A DNA stretch of 64,000 bases from Croceibacterium sp. TMG7-5b_MA50 (GTDB taxonomy: Bacteria; Pseudomonadota; Alphaproteobacteria; Sphingomonadales; Sphingomonadaceae): positions 2,312,001 through 2,376,000 of the forward strand of contig NZ_CP156082.1 of assembly GCF_039830145.1 (NCBI RefSeq). Reading direction: 5' to 3'. Both the position numbers and the translations under genes were made by a program. Of the stretch, positions 1 through 10,743 are shown piece by piece (within the stretch, counting starts at the first letter, position 1; each line of letters opens with the position of its first letter). The notes below the pieces were generated by a model, which did not search any database, was not told the DNA's origin, and saw only the letters and a program-made list of their open reading frames with translations.

Positions 1-753
1 TCCACCTCAAGATGATCGGGCCGGCGATCCACCCGGCCCAGCCGGCCGCCCGCATCCAGCAGCTCGCCCATCTGCCCGCGCGCTTGTGCGCCGGCGACCA
101 CTGTGTCGCGCGCCGCCACCACGCCGCCGCGCGCCAGCCGGTTGGCCGCGACCATCGCGCGCTGCCCTTCCAGCAGGTTCGCCGCCCCTTGCGGCAGGCG
201 GCGGGCGAGGCCTACCTCGACCTGCTTCAGCGCATCGGCCAGCGGCGCGCCGATCGTGCGCGGGCCGGGGATCAGCACCGGCGGCACGGCGGCGGGCTGC
301 GCGGAAGGGGCCACGACCATGGGCCAGCGCCCGATCGCCGCCAGCAATCCAGCAACCGACCATTCGACCATCTCGCCCGCCGGGATCTCCAGCACCAGCC
401 GGCTCTGCCCGGCGGCGCGTACCGGCACGGGCGGGGTGATGCCGCCCGGCGCCGGATCGCTTAGTGGTGGTGGTGCGGCGAACAGCGCCTGTTCGGCCAT
501 GTGCTGGAAATCGAACCGGACCCGCAGCAGGCCGCCGTCGGCCCCTGCCACCAGCGCGTCGCCCTCGCGCCCACGCCCGCCGGGGAAGCTGCCGAGGCCA
601 CCCTGCCGCCGCAATTCCAGCCCGCGCCAGCTGACCCACAACGCCACCAGATCACGCGCGCGGGTGACGCGGCGCCAAGCGGTGAAGGCTGGTCTTCCGG
701 GTACGGGTATCCGCTGCCGTCCGATCGGGTCAGCATCAGGTCGTGTCGCCATG
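1..753 (-). CDS. Hypothetical protein, 3' end beyond left edge
   Basis: An open frame of 251 codons runs leftwards from an ATG at 753 to the window edge with no stop, so the protein is truncated here. A purine-rich ribosome-binding site (GGAGAGGGG) lies just upstream. The start reads MATRPDADPIGRQ; the visible part is Arg-, Ala- and Pro-rich, with a hydrophobic stretch around residues 125-150, and no signal peptide. I do not recognise a family. It is separated from the hexuronate operon by a strong terminator, so it is probably an independent unit. Codon use resembles the neighbours. Competing frames here look like GC-rich shadows. Confidence 0.55.
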
Positions 754-883
754 GCCCCTCTCCCATCCGGCGTCGCTTGTGTGCGGCGCGACCGGTTTGT
801 CTGGCGACCTGACGATTCTTTTCAGCAGCGCAGCTTGTGCGCCGTGCCCTGGAACTTAGCAAGCTCTCGATTACGCAAAATCA

Positions 884-922
884 GTAAAAAAGAAGGCGCC
901 CTGCCGGCCACGGCAGGGCGCC
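884..922 (-). terminator. Rho-independent terminator after exuT
   Basis: An 11-bp perfect inverted repeat (GGCGCCCTGCC / GGCAGGGCGCC) has a short loop and, read on the minus strand, is followed by TTCTTTTTTAC. It lies 30 bp beyond the exuT stop codon and would end the leftward uxaA-uxuB-exuT transcript. Confidence 0.85.
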
Positions 923-951
923 TCCTTTCAACCCCGCGGAATTGCCTACCG

Positions 952-2262
<1,311 letters not shown>

Positions 2263-2284
2263 CAGTTTCCTCTCCCTCCGAAAA

Positions 2285-3733
2285 TCACAGTGCCGTTTTC
2301 AGCGTGCTGCGGATCGCCGATTCGTCGGCCAATCCCGCATGCGCCTGCCGCAGCGCGGCCACGAATTCTCCATCCCCGGCCAGTGTGCGCGGGAACACCG
2401 CGTCTATCGCCAGCAGCGCGTCGATGTCGCCGGCGGCGGCCAGCGGCGCCAGCTTGCCGCCCAGCGGGTCGACCAGCTTCTCGCCATCACTATGCCGCAA
2501 TGCCAGGAAACGGAACCACGCCGCGACCGGCACCGCCAGCCGCCCGGTCGGCAGCCCGGCGGCGCGCCGGTCGGCGATCGTGCCCAGGATGCGGAACGGC
2601 AGCTTCTGCGACCCATCCCAGGCGATCTGCGCCAGCAGGTGGCGGATCGCCGGATTGCGGAAGCGTTCCAGCACGCTTTCGGCATAATCGCCCACATCCA
2701 TGCCCTCCAGCGGGCGCAGCGTGGGCGCGATATCCTCGTGCATCATGGTGCGGACGAAATCGGCGAGGTCGGCGTCGCGCATCGCATCCGCCACGGTCTC
2801 GTGCCCCAGCAGCACCCCCAGATAGGCGAGCGTGGAGTGCGGCCCGTTCAGCAGGCGCAGCTTCGCTTCCTCGAACGGGGCGACGTCGCTGACGAACTGC
2901 ACGCCCGCGGCATCAAAGGGGGGACGCGCGCCCTTGAAGTCGTTCTCGACCACCCATTGGGTGAAACGCTCGCGCTGGATCGGCCAGGCATCTTCCAGCC
3001 CGGTCGCCTCCGCCACCTGCTCGCGCACGGCATCGGTCGTGGCGGGCGTGATCGAATCGACCATGGAGCTGGGAAAGCTGACATTGCTGGCGACCCATTC
3101 GGCCAGCGCCGGATCGGTCGCCTGCGCATATTCGGTCACCGCCCGGCCCAGCCGGCGGCCATTATGCGCCAGATTGTCGCACGACAGCACGGTCAGCGGC
3201 CCGCCGCCTTCCGCCATGCGGCGGGCGAGGCCCGCGGCCAGCCAGCCGATGAAGGTGGTGGGCGCACCGCCCGCCAGCTCCGCCGCGATGCCCGGATGGT
3301 TCATGTCCAACCCGCCTTCGGGCGAAAGGCAGTACCCCTTCTCCGTCACGGTGGAGGTGACCAGCTGCGTGGTCGGCGCGGCCAGTCGCTGCAGGATCGT
3401 CTCGCCGTCGGTGCGCGCGGACAGCAGTTCCGTGATGGAACCGATGATGCAATATTCGGGCTCGGCGGACAGCAGGGCCAGCACGTACAGCCCGTCCTGC
3501 GGGCCCAGCGCATCCGCCGTGCCGGTCGAATTCAGCGCCACTTCGCAGATGGACCACCGCGGATCGCTATCCAGCACCGCATCGGCATAGGCTGCCTGGT
3601 GCGCCCGGTGGAAGGCGCCGGGGCCGAAATGCACGATTCCGGGCAAGCGCCCTTCCAACTGGTAGGCGGGAGCCGCGATGCCGGGTTTGCGCTGCGCCAG
3701 CGTGGCGCGCGACAGACGGGGATGTTCGCTCAA
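2285..3733 (-). CDS. uxuB: Fructuronate reductase (mannitol dehydrogenase family)
   Basis: A 482-residue NAD-dependent polyol-specific long-chain dehydrogenase. UxuB-type enzymes interconvert D-fructuronate and D-mannonate in the cytosol. An N-terminal Rossmann region begins near GIVHFGPGAFHRAHQ (residues ~31-45). The family motif KLRLLNGPHSTLAYLG, carrying the catalytic Lys and conserved Asn/His, sits near residues 291-306. The length matches UxuB and mannitol 2-dehydrogenases. Its start overlaps the uxaA stop by 4 bp, indicating translational coupling. No separate tagaturonate reductase (uxaB) is seen in the window, although an altronate dehydratase is present; this protein could act on both, or uxaB lies elsewhere. 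Confidence 0.85.
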   Translation of the reverse strand: MSEHPRLSRATLAQRKPGIAAPAYQLEGRLPGIVHFGPGAFHRAHQAAYADAVLDSDPRWSICEVALNSTGTADALGPQDGLYVLALLSAEPEYCIIGSITELLSARTDGETILQRLAAPTTQLVTSTVTEKGYCLSPEGGLDMNHPGIAAELAGGAPTTFIGWLAAGLARRMAEGGGPLTVLSCDNLAHNGRRLGRAVTEYAQATDPALAEWVASNVSFPSSMVDSITPATTDAVREQVAEATGLEDAWPIQRERFTQWVVENDFKGARPPFDAAGVQFVSDVAPFEEAKLRLLNGPHSTLAYLGVLLGHETVADAMRDADLADFVRTMMHEDIAPTLRPLEGMDVGDYAESVLERFRNPAIRHLLAQIAWDGSQKLPFRILGTIADRRAAGLPTGRLAVPVAAWFRFLALRHSDGEKLVDPLGGKLAPLAAAGDIDALLAIDAVFPRTLAGDGEFVAALRQAHAGLADESAIRSTLKTAL

Positions 3734-5247
3734 AGGGTCACGCCCCGCTTCCAGATGGCAATGTCACGCTCCTCGTGCACCTCGTTACGCGCTGGTTCGC
3801 CGCTGGCAACCTCGCAGATGCGCGCCAGCAGCGCTTCCGCCGTGGCATCCATGCCCCCTTCCGGCGCGGGGTCCAGCACGGAACCCGCGTCGAAGTCGAT
3901 CCAGTCGGGCTTCCTGGCGGCGAGGCCGTGATTGGTCGCCAGCTTCATGGTCGGCACCGGGCTGCCCAGCGGGGTGCCGCGGCCGGTGGAAAACAGCGTC
4001 AGCGTGGCGCCCGCCGCCGCCAGCGCGGTGGTGGAGACGGCATCGTTGCCCGGCGCCTCCAGGATGGACAGGCCGGTCCGCCGCAGCCGTTCGCCGTAAC
4101 GCAGCACATCGACCACCGCCGCGCGGCCGCCCTTCTGCACCGCGCCCAGCGACTTCTCCTCCAGCGTGGTGATCCCGCCCGCGACATTGCCGGGGCTGGG
4201 ATTTTCGCTGATCGGCTCGCCATGCTTCAGGAAATACGCCTTGAAGCCGTTCACCAGCTCCACCAGCGCGTGAAACGTCCCCTCATCCTCCGCACGCGCC
4301 ATCAGCAGGCGCTCCGCGCCGAACACCTCGGGAATCTCGGTCAGGACGGCGGTGCCGCCCGCAGCCACGACCGCATCGGCCGCGCGCCCGATCAGCGGAT
4401 TGGCGGTGAGGCCGCTGAACCCGTCGGACCCGCCGCATTTCAGGCCGAGGCGCAGCGATTCGAGACCCACCTGCGTACGCGTATCGGCGGCGGCCTGTTC
4501 CACCAGCTCGTCGATCGCCTTTGCACCATCGGCCATCTCGTCCAGGCTGAACTGCGCGCCAAGCGTCCGCATCCGGGTGCGGTAGGGTTCGGGGATGCGT
4601 TCGATCAGGGCCGACAGCTGGTTCTCCTCGCACCCCAAGCCCAGCAGCAGCACGCCGCCGGCATTGGGATGGCAGGCGAGCGCCGCCAGGATGCGCGCCG
4701 TGCCGTCCAGATCGTCGCCCAGCTGCGAACAGCCGAACGGATGCGCGAAGGCGAGCGCGCCGTCGATCTTGCCGCCATGGCGGGCGTTGGCCTGCGCGGC
4801 CAGCCGCTGCGCCGTGCGGCCGACGCAGCCGACCGTGGGGATGATCCAAACCTGGTTGCGCGTGCCGACGCTGCCATCGGCGCGGCGATAGCCGTCAAAG
4901 GTCCAGCGATTGGCCGCGGGGACCGGCGCTGCCGGGGCGGCGGGCTCGTACCGGTACGGCTCCTCCCCCTTCAGGTTGGTGTGGACGTTGTGGCTGTGGA
5001 CATGGGCGCCGGCGGGGATGGCCTGCGTCGCGCTGCCGATCGGCCAGCCGTACCGCAGCACCTGTTCCCCCGGTGTCATTTCCACCAGCGCGATCTTGTG
5101 CCCCTGTTCGATCGATTCGGTGGCGACCACGCTGGCACCAGCCACATCCACCCGTTCGCCGGGGGCGATGGGACGCAATGCCACGGCGACATTGTCCTGC
5201 GGGGCAACGCGCACGGCGGCGATGCCGATCTGCTCGATAACGCTCAT
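3730..5247 (-). CDS. uxaA: Altronate dehydratase
   Basis: A 505-residue UxaA/GarD family lyase that dehydrates D-altronate to 2-keto-3-deoxygluconate in galacturonate catabolism. An N-terminal SAF domain (about residues 1-100, with HVHSHNVHTN in it) is followed by the catalytic part, with GLGCEENQ near 200, KCGGSDGFSGLTANP near 270 and NPSPGNVAGGITTLEEKSLG near 347. The frame stays open upstream, but the ATG at 5247 gives the family-standard N-terminus and length and leaves the operator outside the gene. It is the first gene of the leftward operon and is coupled to uxuB by a 4-bp overlap. Confidence 0.9.
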   Translation of the reverse strand: MSVIEQIGIAAVRVAPQDNVAVALRPIAPGERVDVAGASVVATESIEQGHKIALVEMTPGEQVLRYGWPIGSATQAIPAGAHVHSHNVHTNLKGEEPYRYEPAAPAAPVPAANRWTFDGYRRADGSVGTRNQVWIIPTVGCVGRTAQRLAAQANARHGGKIDGALAFAHPFGCSQLGDDLDGTARILAALACHPNAGGVLLLGLGCEENQLSALIERIPEPYRTRMRTLGAQFSLDEMADGAKAIDELVEQAAADTRTQVGLESLRLGLKCGGSDGFSGLTANPLIGRAADAVVAAGGTAVLTEIPEVFGAERLLMARAEDEGTFHALVELVNGFKAYFLKHGEPISENPSPGNVAGGITTLEEKSLGAVQKGGRAAVVDVLRYGERLRRTGLSILEAPGNDAVSTTALAAAGATLTLFSTGRGTPLGSPVPTMKLATNHGLAARKPDWIDFDAGSVLDPAPEGGMDATAEALLARICEVASGEPARNEVHEERDIAIWKRGVTL

Positions 5248-5264
5248 TTGCAGCGTGCTACCAT

Positions 5265-5284
5265 TTGTGCCAACGCTGGCACAA
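5265..5284. promoter_or_regulatory. LacI-family operator between uxaA and uxaC
   Basis: TTGTGCCAACGCTGGCACAA is an inverted repeat with 9-bp half-sites around a central CG and one mismatch, the classic layout of a LacI-family operator. It lies 18 bp upstream of the uxaA start and 31 bp upstream of the uxaC start, so one bound repressor could control both directions. The likely ligand is the LacI-type protein encoded just after uxaC; that pairing is inferred from position. Confidence 0.7.
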
Positions 5285-5314
5285 GTCGTTTGCCCCCTGT
5301 TAGACGAGGATTTC

Positions 5315-6730
5315 ATGCGTCCATTGGTGTTGCACGAAGATCGCCTGCTGCCAGCCGATCCCACCACCCGCGCCATTGCGCGGGAACTGTATTCCGGCAT
5401 CGCCGGCCTGCCGATCGTCAGCCCGCACGGGCATACCGATCCTGCCTGGTTCGCCACCAACGACCCGTGGACCAACGCGACGGAACTGCTGCTGGCGCCC
5501 GACCATTACCTGTACCGCATGCTCTACTCGCAGGGCATCGCGCTGGACGTGCTGGGCGTGCCCGCGCACGGCAAGGCGCCGGCGCATGATCCGCGTGCCG
5601 GCTGGCGGGTGTTCGCCGAGAACTACCACCTGTTCCGCGGCACCCCGTCGCGCATGTGGCTGGACTACACCTTCGCCACCGTGTTCGGGATGGATGTCGC
5701 GCTGGAAGGGGCGAGCGCCGACCTGTATTACGACACCATCACCAACGCGCTGGCGACGCCGGAATTCCGCCCCCGCGCGCTGTTCGACCGATTCAACATC
5801 GATTTCCTGGCCACCACCGAAGGCGCGCAGGACAGCCTCGCCCATCACGAGGCGATCCTGGCATCGGGCTGGAAGGGCCGCGTGACCACCACCTACCGCC
5901 CCGACGGCGTGATCGACGTGGAGCACGAGGCGTTCCGCCCGGCGATGCAGCGCCTCGCCGAACTGACGGGGGAGGATGTGTGGAGCTGGCAGGGCTACCT
6001 CGCCGCCCATCGCAAGCGCCGCGCCGACTTCCGCGCCGTTGGCGCGACCGCCACCGACCACGGCTTCCCCACGGCGCAGACCGCCAACCTCTCGCCCGCG
6101 GAGTGCGAGGCGCTGTTCCGTAAGGTGACGGGTGACGACTGGACCGCGGCCGATGCCGAGCTGTTCCGCGCGCAGATGCTGACGGAGATGGCGGGCATGA
6201 GCGCGGAGGACGGCATGGTGATGCAGATCCACCCCGGCGCCTTCCGCAACCACAATGGCGGCCTGTTCGCCAGCCACGGGCGTGACAAGGGGGCGGACAT
6301 CCCCACCCGCACCGATTACGTCCACGCGCTGAAGCCGCTGCTGGACCGGTTCGGCACCAGCACCACGCTGTCGATCATCCTGTTCACGCTGGACGAAAGC
6401 ACCTACGCCCGCGAGCTGGCGCCGCTGGCCGGGCATTACCCCTGCCTGAAGCTGGGCCCGCCATGGTGGTTCCACGACAGCCCGGAGGGCATGCTGCGCT
6501 TCCGCGAGATGGCGACGGAGACGGCCGGCTTCTACAACACGGTCGGCTTCAACGACGATACGCGCGCCTTCCTGTCGATCCCGGCGCGCCACGACGTCGC
6601 CCGCCGGGTCGATTGCGCGTTCCTGGCGCGGCTGGTGGCCGAACACCGGCTGGAGGATTGGGAGGCCGCCGACCTGGCGCAGGAACTGACCAGCGGGTTC
6701 GTGCGGCGCGCCTACCGCCTGGACGATTGA
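5315..6730 (+). CDS. uxaC: Glucuronate (uronate) isomerase
   Basis: A 471-residue amidohydrolase-fold isomerase that converts D-glucuronate to D-fructuronate and D-galacturonate to D-tagaturonate. Metal and substrate motifs typical of UxaC are visible: SPHGHTDP near residue 35, HPGAFRNHN near 306, an RTDYVHAL motif near 332, and a C-terminal KLGPPWWFHDSPEGM segment. The ATG at 5315 is preceded by GACGAGGA and gives the usual family length, although the frame continues upstream. It is divergent from uxaA across the operator and is followed after 14 bp by the LacI regulator. Confidence 0.95.
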   Translation: MRPLVLHEDRLLPADPTTRAIARELYSGIAGLPIVSPHGHTDPAWFATNDPWTNATELLLAPDHYLYRMLYSQGIALDVLGVPAHGKAPAHDPRAGWRVFAENYHLFRGTPSRMWLDYTFATVFGMDVALEGASADLYYDTITNALATPEFRPRALFDRFNIDFLATTEGAQDSLAHHEAILASGWKGRVTTTYRPDGVIDVEHEAFRPAMQRLAELTGEDVWSWQGYLAAHRKRRADFRAVGATATDHGFPTAQTANLSPAECEALFRKVTGDDWTAADAELFRAQMLTEMAGMSAEDGMVMQIHPGAFRNHNGGLFASHGRDKGADIPTRTDYVHALKPLLDRFGTSTTLSIILFTLDESTYARELAPLAGHYPCLKLGPPWWFHDSPEGMLRFREMATETAGFYNTVGFNDDTRAFLSIPARHDVARRVDCAFLARLVAEHRLEDWEAADLAQELTSGFVRRAYRLDD

Positions 6731-6744
6731 CCCACTCGCCATCC

Positions 6745-7761
6745 ATGGGCGCGCCCACCATCATCGACGTGGCGGCGGCGGCGGGCGTGTCCGTGCGCAC
6801 CGTCAGCCGCGTCATCAACCGGTCGCCGAAGGTGGGCGCGCGCACCCGCGACACGGTGGAGCAGGCGATCGCAGGTCTTGGCTTCGCCCCCAGCGCGCGG
6901 GCGCAGGCACTGGCCAGCGGCCGCTCGCACCTGATCGGGGTGATCCAGGGGGACGAGAACACCCAGGTCCTCGGCCCCGTCCAGCGCGGCATCGTGGAGG
7001 CGTGCTCCGGCAGCGGGTACGAACTGGTGGTTCGCCCGGCGCAGGCCGCCGATGCCGATCTGGTCCGGCAGTTGAGCGACTTCGCCCGCCGCAGCCGGGT
7101 GGACGGGCTGGTGGTCCTGTCGCCCGTGTCGGAGGTCGAGGGACTGGCCGAGGCGCTGGAGCGGCTGGGCGTGCCGGCGGTGGCGCTCGCCAGCCGGCCG
7201 CTGGCGGGATACCGTGCGATGCTGTGGACCGACGATGCCCGCGCCACCGCCGCGCTGGGCGAACACCTGGCGATGCACGGCCACCGGCGCATCGCCATGA
7301 TCGCCGGCCCGGCGGCGCGCGCCTCCGCGCAGGAGCGCGCGTCCGGGTTCCGCGACGGGCTCGCCGCCAATCACCTGACGCTGGACCCCGCGCTGGTGGT
7401 GGAAAGTGACTACACCTTTGCAGGTGGGCTCGCCGCCGCGGCGCAATTGCTCGACCGGGCGCAGCGGCCGACCGCGATCTTCGCCTGCAACGACCTGATG
7501 GCCGCGGGCGTGCTGAAGGCGGCGGAGCAGCGCGGCCTCAGCGTGCCCGCCGACCTGTCGGTCGCGGGTTTCGATGGCGGCGATGTCGCGGCCCTCGTCA
7601 CGCCCGCGCTTACCACCGTGCGCCGACCCATGCGGCTGATCGCGCGGCGCGCAACGCAGGCGCTGCTGGCGAATATCGGCCAGACCGCGGCGCAACCGCA
7701 GCAGACGCTGATCCCGCTGGAGATCATTCACGGCGAGTCCACCGGCCCCGCATCAGCCTGA
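6745..7761 (+). CDS. LacI-family repressor of hexuronate genes
   Basis: A 338-residue transcription regulator. Residues 4-50 form the LacI helix-turn-helix (TIIDVAAAAGVSVRTVSRVI) with its hinge region, followed by a periplasmic-binding-protein-like effector domain containing the typical FACNDLMAAGVLKA and SVAGFDGGD stretches. The upstream frame is open, but the ATG at 6745, 14 bp after the uxaC stop, gives the standard LacI N-terminus. Its neighbours and the operator at 5265-5284 suggest a repressor relieved by a hexuronate or pathway intermediate; the effector is not visible from sequence. Confidence 0.9.
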   Translation: MGAPTIIDVAAAAGVSVRTVSRVINRSPKVGARTRDTVEQAIAGLGFAPSARAQALASGRSHLIGVIQGDENTQVLGPVQRGIVEACSGSGYELVVRPAQAADADLVRQLSDFARRSRVDGLVVLSPVSEVEGLAEALERLGVPAVALASRPLAGYRAMLWTDDARATAALGEHLAMHGHRRIAMIAGPAARASAQERASGFRDGLAANHLTLDPALVVESDYTFAGGLAAAAQLLDRAQRPTAIFACNDLMAAGVLKAAEQRGLSVPADLSVAGFDGGDVAALVTPALTTVRRPMRLIARRATQALLANIGQTAAQPQQTLIPLEIIHGESTGPASA

Positions 7762-7832
7762 CCGGACACGGACTGGCGCCGGCCGAGACCTTGCGATACC
7801 TGCTGGTCGGATAATTGAAGGGGACCGGACAC

Positions 7833-10313
7833 ATGGCAGTCGCACGGCGTGACCTGATCGCAAATGCGGTGCTGGCCGGGGCGGTATTGCCCTTGGCGGG
7901 CCTGCCGCTGCGGGCGGCGGCGCAGGACCGCGCGGAGCGTCCGCCCGCGCGGCAGGTCACCCGGCTGGCCGAATGGCGGTTCCATCTGGGCCATGCCGCC
8001 GATGTGGAGGCGGATTTCGGCTGGGGTCGCAACCAGCGCACCTACGCCAAGGCCGGCGCGGCCACCGCCGATGCGGCGCAGGCGAACTTCGACGACAAGG
8101 GGTGGCGGCAGGTGCGGGTGCCGCATGACTGGGCGGTGGAACTGCCCTTCGCCCCGCCCGCCGACCGCGCGCCGGAGGAAACCGCCGATGCCGCCGCCGC
8201 CCACGGCTTCAAGGCGATCGGCCGGGCGCACCCCGCCAATTCGATCGGCTGGTATCGCGCCGCCCTGCCGATCGAGAAGACGGACCGCGACCGGGTGATC
8301 TGGCTCGCCTTCGATGGCGTGTTCCGCGACGCGACCGTGTTCGTGAACGGCTATGTCGTGGGCACGAACGAAAGCGGCTATGCCCCGTTCACCGTCTCCA
8401 TCGGGGACTTCCTGGATTATGACGGCGGTCCCAACGTGGTCACCGTCCGGGTCGATGCGACGCTGGGCGAAGGATGGTTCTACGAAGGGGCCGGCATCTA
8501 CCGCCATGTGGAGCTGGTGCGCGCCAATGCCGTCCACGTGCCCCAATGGGGCAGCTACGTCCGCTGCACCACGCAGAGTGCCGGGGCCGAGGTCGCCGCC
8601 ACGCTGGAGCTGCGCAACGATGGCGCGGAACCCGCCACCCTGACGCTGCGCCAGCGGATCGAGGGCGCCGATGGTCGGCTGGCCGTGCGGCTGGACGATC
8701 AGACGCTGACCGTGCCCGCGCGCGACAGCCTCAGCGCCGAGGCGACGGTGTTGCTGCCCGCCCCGCGCCTGTGGTCCCCGGCGGACCCGGCCATGTACCG
8801 CCTCGTCAGCGAGGTGCTGGTGGGGGAGGCGATGGTCGACCGCTACGTCACCCCGTTCGGCGTGCGCACCGTCAAGTTCGATGCCCGGCGCGGTTTCCTG
8901 CTGAACGGCGCGGTGACGAAGCTGCTGGGCGTGTGCAACCATCAGGACCACGCCGGCGTCGGCACCGGCATCCCCGACGCGCTGCACCGCTGGCGGATCG
9001 CGCGGATGCAGGAGATGGGCTGCAACGCCTGGCGCAGCGCGCACAACCCGCCCGCCGCCGCCTTCCTGGATGCGGCGGACGAGATGGGCATGATGACGGT
9101 GGTGGAGACACGCCGGAACAGCAGCGATCCCGTCGCCATGGACGAGCTTGACCGCATCCTGCGCCGCGATCGCAACCACCCGTCGATCATCGCCTGGTCG
9201 CTGGGGAACGAGGAGCCGCACCAGGGCAATGCCCGCGGCGCGCGGATCACCAACGTGCAGCAGGATCTGGTGCGCGAACTGGACCCGACCCGCCCCACGA
9301 CCTTCGCCATGGACAATAGCTGGGACAAGGGCGTGGGGGAGGTGGTCGACGTGGTCGGCTTCAATTACCGCACCGACCGGATGGATGCGTTCCACGCCGC
9401 GCATCCCAACGTGCCGGTCTATGGCAGCGAGACGGGCAGCACCGTCGCCACGCGCGGCGCCTACGTCAACGATGCCACCGCCCAGGTGGTGCGCGCCTAC
9501 GATACGGAGCATCCGTGGTGGGCGAGCACGGCGGAGGATTGGTGGCGCATCGCCGCGACCCGGCCGTGGATCGCGGGCGGCTTCATCTGGACCGGATTCG
9601 ATTACCGGGGGGAGCCGACGCCCTACCCGCATTTCCCCTCCATCTCCTCCTATTTCGGGGTGACCGACACCTGCGGCTTCCCCAAGGACAATTTCTATTA
9701 CTACCGCGCCTGGTGGCGCCCGGCGGAGCCGCTGGTTCACCTGCTGCCGCACTGGAACTGGCCGGGGCGCGAGGGCGAGGAGATCGAGGTCTGGGTCCAC
9801 GGCAACACGCCGGAGGTGGAGCTGCTGCTGAACGGCGATTCCATCGGCCGCAAGCCGATGCCGGTGGACGGGCACCTGGTCTGGCAGGTCCCCTACGAAC
9901 CCGGCCGGCTGGAGGCGCGCGGCATGGACGGGAAGCTGCGCACGGCCCGGGCCATCGTGCAGACGGCGGACGTGCCGCACCGGATCGAGCTGACCGCCGA
10001 CCGGCGCCGACTGGCGGCGAGCGGCGACGACGTGGCGATCCTGCGGGCGGAAGTGCTGGACCGGCGCGGCAACCGGGTGCCGACGGGTGACAACCTGATC
10101 CGCTTCAAGGTGGATGGCCGCGCCGCGATCATCGGCGTTGGCAACGGCAACCCCACCAGCCTGGAGGCGGACGCGGCCAGCGAACGGCGCGCCTTCAACG
10201 GCCTGTGCCAGGCCATCCTGCGCGCCGGGTCACGCAGCGGCACGGTGGTTGTGCGCGCGGAGGCAGAGGGGCTGCAGGCGGGCGAGGTGACGCTGGCGGT
10301 GGGCCCGGGCTGA
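7833..10313 (+). CDS. Exported GH2 glycoside hydrolase (beta-galactosidase/glucuronidase-like)
   Basis: An 826-residue glycoside hydrolase family 2 protein. The N-terminus (MAVARRDLIANAVLAG...) looks like a Tat-type or Sec signal ending near AAAQD, so it probably acts in the periplasm. A jelly-roll sugar-binding domain (about residues 30-210), an immunoglobulin-like domain, a TIM barrel and C-terminal beta domains follow. The acid/base Glu is E460 in SLGNEEP and the nucleophile Glu is E533 in YGSETGS; RSAHNPP is also conserved. GAAGGGGA precedes the ATG at 7833; a TTG at 7815 is less likely. Its place next to the hexuronate genes suggests release of uronic acids or galactosides from a polysaccharide, but the specificity is not settled. 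Confidence 0.88.
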   Translation: MAVARRDLIANAVLAGAVLPLAGLPLRAAAQDRAERPPARQVTRLAEWRFHLGHAADVEADFGWGRNQRTYAKAGAATADAAQANFDDKGWRQVRVPHDWAVELPFAPPADRAPEETADAAAAHGFKAIGRAHPANSIGWYRAALPIEKTDRDRVIWLAFDGVFRDATVFVNGYVVGTNESGYAPFTVSIGDFLDYDGGPNVVTVRVDATLGEGWFYEGAGIYRHVELVRANAVHVPQWGSYVRCTTQSAGAEVAATLELRNDGAEPATLTLRQRIEGADGRLAVRLDDQTLTVPARDSLSAEATVLLPAPRLWSPADPAMYRLVSEVLVGEAMVDRYVTPFGVRTVKFDARRGFLLNGAVTKLLGVCNHQDHAGVGTGIPDALHRWRIARMQEMGCNAWRSAHNPPAAAFLDAADEMGMMTVVETRRNSSDPVAMDELDRILRRDRNHPSIIAWSLGNEEPHQGNARGARITNVQQDLVRELDPTRPTTFAMDNSWDKGVGEVVDVVGFNYRTDRMDAFHAAHPNVPVYGSETGSTVATRGAYVNDATAQVVRAYDTEHPWWASTAEDWWRIAATRPWIAGGFIWTGFDYRGEPTPYPHFPSISSYFGVTDTCGFPKDNFYYYRAWWRPAEPLVHLLPHWNWPGREGEEIEVWVHGNTPEVELLLNGDSIGRKPMPVDGHLVWQVPYEPGRLEARGMDGKLRTARAIVQTADVPHRIELTADRRRLAASGDDVAILRAEVLDRRGNRVPTGDNLIRFKVDGRAAIIGVGNGNPTSLEADAASERRAFNGLCQAILRAGSRSGTVVVRAEAEGLQAGEVTLAVGPG

Positions 10314-10344
10314 GGGACGGCTGCTTGCGCCCCTTAGCGGGCCT

Positions 10345-10743
10345 TCAGTCCTCCCCGTGCGCAGCATGGGGAGGGGGACCAGCCGCAGGCTGGTGGAGGG
10401 GTGTGGCGCAGCATCTGACGATGGCGCCGGCCACGCGGTCCAGGTCGTTCAGGATGTCTGCTGCGGCAATGCGGATGACCTCAATCCCCTGCTGTCGCAA
10501 CCAGCTATCCCGGTCGATGTCGCGCGCCGGATTGTCGCCCATGTCGTGGACGATGCCGTCCACCTCCACAGCAATGCGGCAGGCCGGGCAGTAGAAGTCG
10601 AGCACGAAGGGCCCGACCGGATGCTGTCGCCTGAACTTGAGACCCGCCGAACGGGTGCGCAGCACGCCCCAGAGCATCAGTTCCGGCTTGGTCATCGTCC
10701 GGCGTAAGCGTCGGGCGGTCAGGACTGTCGTGCGCCGTGCCAT
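10345..10743 (-). CDS. DUF559 protein (Vsr-like nuclease fold) within inverted repeats
   Basis: A 132-residue DUF559 protein, a family related to Vsr and PD-(D/E)xK endonucleases. The core shows FRRQHPVGPFVLDFYCP followed by IAVEVDGIVHD (acidic E-x-D motif) and a later Asp/Arg-rich helix, so the catalytic carboxylates look intact. The gene starts inside one copy of a roughly 57-bp repeat, and its last ~19 codons are encoded by the inverted copy, which explains the Pro/Gly/His-rich tail. It is convergent with the GH2 gene and unrelated to the sugar pathways. The biological role of stand-alone DUF559 proteins is unknown to me. Confidence 0.8.
   Translation of the reverse strand: MARRTTVLTARRLRRTMTKPELMLWGVLRTRSAGLKFRRQHPVGPFVLDFYCPACRIAVEVDGIVHDMGDNPARDIDRDSWLRQQGIEVIRIAAADILNDLDRVAGAIVRCCATPLHQPAAGPPPHAAHGED
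10349..10406 (+). repeat. Inverted repeat copy, left of DUF559 gene
   Basis: A roughly 58-bp segment reading TCCTCCCCGTGCGCAGCATG, then GGGAGGGGGACC, CAGCCGCAGGCTGG and TGGAGGGGTGTGG. It matches, with few differences, the reverse complement of 10740-10795. Each copy contains its own small palindromes (CTCCCC/GGGGAG and CAGCC/GGCTG). Confidence 0.8.

Noticed and set aside
7728-9980. 750-codon minus-strand open frame opposite the GH2 hydrolase
   Set aside because: His/Arg/Gly-rich shadow of the GH2 reading frame; the sense protein has intact catalytic glutamates.
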